From Bacteroidota bacterium (GTDB lineage Bacteria > Bacteroidota > Bacteroidia > Bacteroidales > Prolixibacteraceae), in the NCBI GenBank assembly GCA_030691295.1, contig JAUYEQ010000032.1, forward strand, positions 1 through 8,435: a stretch of DNA of 8,435 nucleotides. The letters are read 5' to 3'. Under the pieces are notes generated by a model. That model saw only the letters and a list, made by a program, of their open reading frames with translations, searched no databases and was not told where the DNA came from. A program made the translations under genes and the position numbers. Shown here in pieces: positions 5,205 through 8,435 of this stretch (position 1 is the stretch's first letter; every line of letters starts with the position of its first letter).

Positions 5205-5996
5205 ATGATTGACCAGAAAATTACCATTATAGGTGGAGGAAATCTCGGAGGTGCTGTTGCCTTTGGCTTAATTAAATCAAAGCAAATACAACCATCAGAC
5301 CTAACGGTTTCCGACCGTTATACCAGTATTCTGAAAAAATTTCAGGAACAAGGAGCAACAACGACGGATAATAATCTAGAAGCCGTCAGAAATGCCGATA
5401 TTATTATTCTGGCAATAAAACCTTATCAGGCAAATGAAATCCTTGCAGAGATCAAGCCAGTTCTGAATTTAAATCAAATTCTGATTTCTGCGGTTGCAGG
5501 TTTGGGACTTCCAAAACTTGAAGAAGCCTTGAGCGGTTCAGGAGTACAGATTTTCAGAATTATGCCCAATACTGCAATTGCCATTCAGGAATCGATGACG
5601 CTGATTTCGACCAATGTAAAATCGGAGGAAGTACGCAATCTGGTTGTTCATATTTTCGATCAATTGGGAAAAGCGCTTATTATTACTGAAGATTTGATGG
5701 CAGCGGCAACGGTACTTGGATCGTGCGGAATTGCATTCGCATTGCGCTACATGAGAGCTGCCATGCAGGGTGGAATCGAAATGGGTTTCAGCGCTGAAAT
5801 GGCTCAATTTATTACTGCGCAAACGGTAAAAGGTGCAGCACAGTTGATTCTTGAATCGGGAAGACATCCGGAGCAGGAAATTGACAAGGTAACCACACCG
5901 CGCGGAATTACCATTACCGGATTGAATGAAATGGAGCACAAAGGTTTCAGTTCTTCCCTGATACAAGGACTGATTGCCTCTTTCAATAAATGCTGA
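5205..5996 (+). CDS. proC: Pyrroline-5-carboxylate reductase
   Basis: It reduces 1-pyrroline-5-carboxylate to L-proline with NAD(P)H, the last step of proline synthesis. From ATG 5205 it has 263 residues, typical for ProC. The N-terminal Rossmann loop is GGGNLGGA (10-17), with ILAIKP at 68-73 and the dinucleotide-domain motif RIMPNT at 118-123. The C-terminal dimerisation and substrate region has TPRGITITGLNEME at 231-244, where many relatives have SPGGTT, and GSCGIAFALRYMRA at 172-185 instead of the common GSGPAYVF. An upstream in-frame ATG (5172) would add 11 residues (MVNYSIVNIYN), but these come from repeat-like A/T DNA and precede the first beta strand, so 5205 is chosen. It overlaps proB by 7 bp. 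Confidence 0.93.
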   Translation: MIDQKITIIGGGNLGGAVAFGLIKSKQIQPSDLTVSDRYTSILKKFQEQGATTTDNNLEAVRNADIIILAIKPYQANEILAEIKPVLNLNQILISAVAGLGLPKLEEALSGSGVQIFRIMPNTAIAIQESMTLISTNVKSEEVRNLVVHIFDQLGKALIITEDLMAAATVLGSCGIAFALRYMRAAMQGGIEMGFSAEMAQFITAQTVKGAAQLILESGRHPEQEIDKVTTPRGITITGLNEMEHKGFSSSLIQGLIASFNKC

Positions 5997-7093
5997 TTTT
6001 GAAAACACATTTACGCTATAAAAAAATAACTGTCAAAGTTGGCAGTAATGTTCTAACCAAGTCTGATGGCACGTTGAATGACGCCAATATTTCGCATTTG
6101 GTTGACCAGATCGCTTTTCTGCATCATAAAGGGGTGGAAATTGTATTGGTTTCGTCGGGTGCAGTTGCGGCTGGAAGAGGTGAAATCGGTAACGGAAAAA
6201 GGCTGGATACTGTTTCTGCACGTCAATTGTGGTCTGCTGTTGGTCAGGTTATTCTGATTAACAAGTATGCCGAAGCGTTCAGAAAATATGGAATGTCGTG
6301 TGCGCAGGTGCTCACTACCAAAGAGAATTTCAGCGATCGGGTGCATTACCTGAACATGAAAAACTGTATTTCTACGTTGATTGAAAACAAGGTGATGCCA
6401 ATAGTGAATGAGAACGATACTATTTCAGTTACGGAGCTGATGTTTACCGATAATGATGAACTTTCAGGATTGATTGCTTCGATGGAGAACTCCGAAGCGC
6501 TGATTATTCTGAGCAACATTGACGGAATTTACGATGGTTCGCCCGATTTGCCCGAATCAAAAGTGATTCGCGAAATTACGTCCAAAAGCAAACCGCTGAA
6601 TGAGGCAATTTCGACCAGCAAATCGAGTTTTGGACGGGGAGGCATGCTGACCAAATACCACATTGCAAAAAAAGTGGCAAAAGGTGGTATCAACGTTCAC
6701 ATTGCCAATGGGATGAATGAAAACACGCTTCTCCGGATCATGAATACTGAGGAAGAAATCGTTCATACCACGTTTTTATCGGATCAGAAGAAATCGTCGA
6801 ATGTAAAAAAATGGATTTCCTATTCCGAAAGTTTTGCAAAAGGTGAGCTGGTGGTGAACGAAGGTGCAAGAAACGCACTGCTGTCAAGTCAGGCAACCAG
6901 TTTGTTGCCGGTTGGAGTGGTGTCGGTGGGTGGTGCTTTTGAAAAAGGCGACTTGGTAAAAATAAAAGATGAAACCGGGCATTTGATCGGAATCGGAAAG
7001 TCGGAATATAATGCGGAAAAAGCTGAAAAATACAAAGGAAACAAAAACAAAAAAGCAGTCGTACATTACGATTATTTATACATCATGGAATAA
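5990..7093 (+). CDS. proB: Glutamate 5-kinase with C-terminal PUA domain
   Basis: It phosphorylates glutamate to glutamyl 5-phosphate, the first and usually proline-inhibited step of proline synthesis. The 367 residues match the two-domain form. The amino-acid kinase domain (about 10-255) has KVGSN (16-20), SSGAVAAGRG (55-64), NENDT (140-144), FTDNDELSG (152-160), LSNIDGIYDG (174-183) and GRGGMLTK (215-222). The PUA domain spans about 275-365, ending with AVVHYDYLYIME. The ATG lies 7 bp inside the end of proC, so translation is probably coupled. Its labile product is normally passed to ProA, encoded next after a 139-bp gap. ProB is fold-related to ArgB, and ProB/ProA chemistry parallels ArgB/ArgC. 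Confidence 0.96.
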   Translation: MLILKTHLRYKKITVKVGSNVLTKSDGTLNDANISHLVDQIAFLHHKGVEIVLVSSGAVAAGRGEIGNGKRLDTVSARQLWSAVGQVILINKYAEAFRKYGMSCAQVLTTKENFSDRVHYLNMKNCISTLIENKVMPIVNENDTISVTELMFTDNDELSGLIASMENSEALIILSNIDGIYDGSPDLPESKVIREITSKSKPLNEAISTSKSSFGRGGMLTKYHIAKKVAKGGINVHIANGMNENTLLRIMNTEEEIVHTTFLSDQKKSSNVKKWISYSESFAKGELVVNEGARNALLSSQATSLLPVGVVSVGGAFEKGDLVKIKDETGHLIGIGKSEYNAEKAEKYKGNKNKKAVVHYDYLYIME

Positions 7094-7105
7094 TATTAAC
7101 CAAGT

Positions 7106-7184
7106 AACTCGGGATTTGTGTATTGATACCCTTTTCATAGACCCCTTTAATTTCCGCCTTCTAATGGCAACGAATTCCTGAGTT
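7106..7184 (+). repeat. Imperfect long inverted repeat between proB and proA
   Basis: AACTCGGGATTTG (7106-7118) is nearly complementary to GAATTCCTGAGTT (7172-7184), with mismatches in the arms and about 53 nt between them. The interior contains the near-repeats ACCCTTTT and ACCCCTTTAA, about 14 bp apart. It starts 12 nt after the proB stop. No ORF or promoter is evident. It may be a degenerate mobile repeat or part of a folded 3' end. Confidence 0.3.
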
Positions 7185-7189
7185 ATATT

Positions 7190-7226
7190 CCCCCTTCCAC
7201 CCCCTGGAAGGGGGCTTTATATTTTT
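7190..7226 (+). terminator. Terminator-like hairpin just upstream of proA
   Basis: CCCCCTTCCA (7190-7199) and TGGAAGGGGG (7205-7214) form a perfect 10-bp stem with loop CCCCC, followed by CTTTATATTTTT. This is the shape of an intrinsic terminator on the + strand after proB. It ends only 18 nt before the proA ATG, so it could also act as an attenuator or affect ribosome access. From memory, similar C-rich/G-rich hairpins are dispersed in Bacteroidota genomes, so it may instead be a repeat. Confidence 0.5.
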
Positions 7227-7232
7227 AAAGTT

Positions 7233-8435
7233 ATGACAGTAAAAGAGCAACTTACACTGGTTTTAAAGGCCAGCAGAAAACTGAACCTTGTTTTAGTTGA
7301 AAAAATCAATCAGGTTTTATCTGATGTGGCAGAAGCTGCAGTAGCGAATACAGCGTTTATACTTCAGGAAAACGCCAAAGACCTGAGCCGGATGGATCCG
7401 GCAGATCCGAAATACGACCGTTTGATGCTGACTGCGGACCGGATTAAAGGAATTGCGGCCGATATTTTGAATGTTGCCTTACTTCCTTCGCCTTTGGGAC
7501 GAATATTGAGCGAAACCGACCGTCCGAACGGACTTCATATTAAAAAAATTACCGTTCCGTTTGGGGTCATCGGAATCATTTACGAAGCCCGGCCAAATGT
7601 TACGCTCGATGTATTTTCACTTTGCCTGAAATCGGGAAATGCCTGTGTTTTGAAAGGCGGAAGCGATGCCAACGATTCGAATATGGCCATTGTAAAAGTG
7701 ATCCAGGAAGTACTCCGGAAACACGAACTGGATGAAAACATACTTTCGCTGCTGCCGGTTGGGCGCGAAGCAACTGCCGAACTGCTTCATGCACATGGAT
7801 TGGTCGATCTGATTATTCCCCGCGGTTCGCAAAGTCTCATCAATTTTGTCCGCGAAAATTCAAGTATTCCTGTAATTGAAACCGGAGCAGGAATTTGCCA
7901 TACCTATTTCGACGAATCGGGCGACAACGCTAAAGGAAAGGCGATTGTAAACAATGCAAAAACCCGTCGGCCAAGTGTTTGCAATGCACTCGATTGTCTG
8001 ATTATTCACGAAAGCAGACTCGCCGACCTGCCGGTTCTTACCGAACTTCTTCCGCAAAGTCAGGTCGTAATTTATGCTGATGAAAAAGCATTTCAGGCGT
8101 TGGAAGGAATATATCCGGCTTCGCTGCTCCAACCTGCCAATGAAGAATCGTTTGGAACCGAATTTTTATCGTACAAAATGTCGGTAAAAACAGTCGCTGA
8201 TTTTGACGAGGCGCTCGATCACATTGCACAATACAGTTCAAAACACTCAGAAGCAATTGTTGCTGAAGACAAGGCAGCACTTGAAATATTTCAGAAATCG
8301 GTGGATGCTGCAGCTGTTTACTGCAATGTTTCAACCGCTTTTACAGATGGTGCACAGTTTGGACTGGGTGCTGAAATCGGCATCTCCACCCAAAAATTAC
8401 ACGCCCGCGGACCAATGGCACTCAAAGAACTGACC
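7233..8435 (+). CDS. proA: Gamma-glutamyl phosphate reductase (3' end outside window)
   Basis: It reduces glutamyl 5-phosphate with NADPH to glutamate 5-semialdehyde, which cyclises to the ProC substrate. The frame is open for 401 codons from ATG 7233 and leaves the window without a stop. Families of about 415 residues suggest only some 15-20 residues are missing. Motifs of this aldehyde dehydrogenase-like enzyme are [16 protein letters not shown] (109-124), the nucleotide-site segment [15 protein letters not shown] (132-146), catalytic C250 in RPSVCNALD, and the C-terminal [20 protein letters not shown], which ends seven residues before the edge. No Shine-Dalgarno is seen; the leader is TTTAAAGTT after the terminator-like hairpin. 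It completes the proline pathway with proB and proC. Confidence 0.96.
   Translation, partial: MTVKEQLTLVLKASRKLNLVLVEKINQVLSDVAEAAVANTAFILQENAKDLSRMDPADPKYDRLMLTADRIKGIAADILNVALLPSPLGRILSETDRPNGLHIKKITVPFGVIGIIYEARPNVTLDVFSLCLKSGNACVLKGGSDANDSNMAIVKVIQEVLRKHELDENILSLLPVGREATAELLHAHGLVDLIIPRGSQSLINFVRENSSIPVIETGAGICHTYFDESGDNAKGKAIVNNAKTRRPSVCNALDCLIIHESRLADLPVLTELLPQSQVVIYADEKAFQALEGIYPASLLQPANEESFGTEFLSYKMSVKTVADFDEALDHIAQYSSKHSEAIVAEDKAALEIFQKSVDAAAVYCNVSTAFTDGAQFGLGAEIGISTQKLHARGPMALKELT

Noticed and set aside
5538..6008. 156-codon minus-strand ORF
   Set aside because: It lies antisense to proC, whose frame has clear family motifs, and its own translation has no recognisable domain.

Overview
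The window is a chromosomal arginine/proline biosynthesis locus, with every gene on the + strand. Gene content, gene order and the lack of Shine-Dalgarno sequences before the starts point to the Bacteroidota. The closest fit is probably the Bacteroidales/Marinilabiliales side of the phylum, but genus and species cannot be read from this sequence.

Layout: argR (arginine repressor), a GNAT acyltransferase that is probably the N-acylglutamate synthase, argG, argC, argD, proC, proB, and a proA that runs off the right edge. GNAT and argG share an ATGA overlap, and proC and proB overlap by 7 bp. The other gaps are 293-317 bp (argR-GNAT, depending on the GNAT start), 188 bp (argG-argC), 67 bp (argC-argD), 75 bp (argD-proC) and 139 bp (proB-proA). 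Together the genes supply the first and middle steps from glutamate to N-acylornithine, the argininosuccinate step, and the complete three-enzyme glutamate-to-proline route. N-acylglutamate kinase (argB), the transcarbamylase, the deacylase and argH are not in the window and may lie to the right.

Control: two ARG-box-like palindromes, 21 bp centre to centre, cover a Bacteroidota-type promoter in front of argR. A third, closer match to the ARG-box consensus lies across the upstream candidate ATG of the GNAT gene. It implies that GNAT starts at 886 and is an ArgR target.

Intergenic DNA holds most of the unexplained structure. There is a three-copy REP-like hairpin family whose stem bases change in a pairing-preserving way. 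Short 7-bp-period repeats occur after argR, after argC and before proC. Other hairpins include a terminator-shaped one 18 nt before proA. I see no tRNA, rRNA, CRISPR, IS or phage genes. The coding part is ordinary amino-acid metabolism; the novelty lies in the GNAT, the operators and the repeats.
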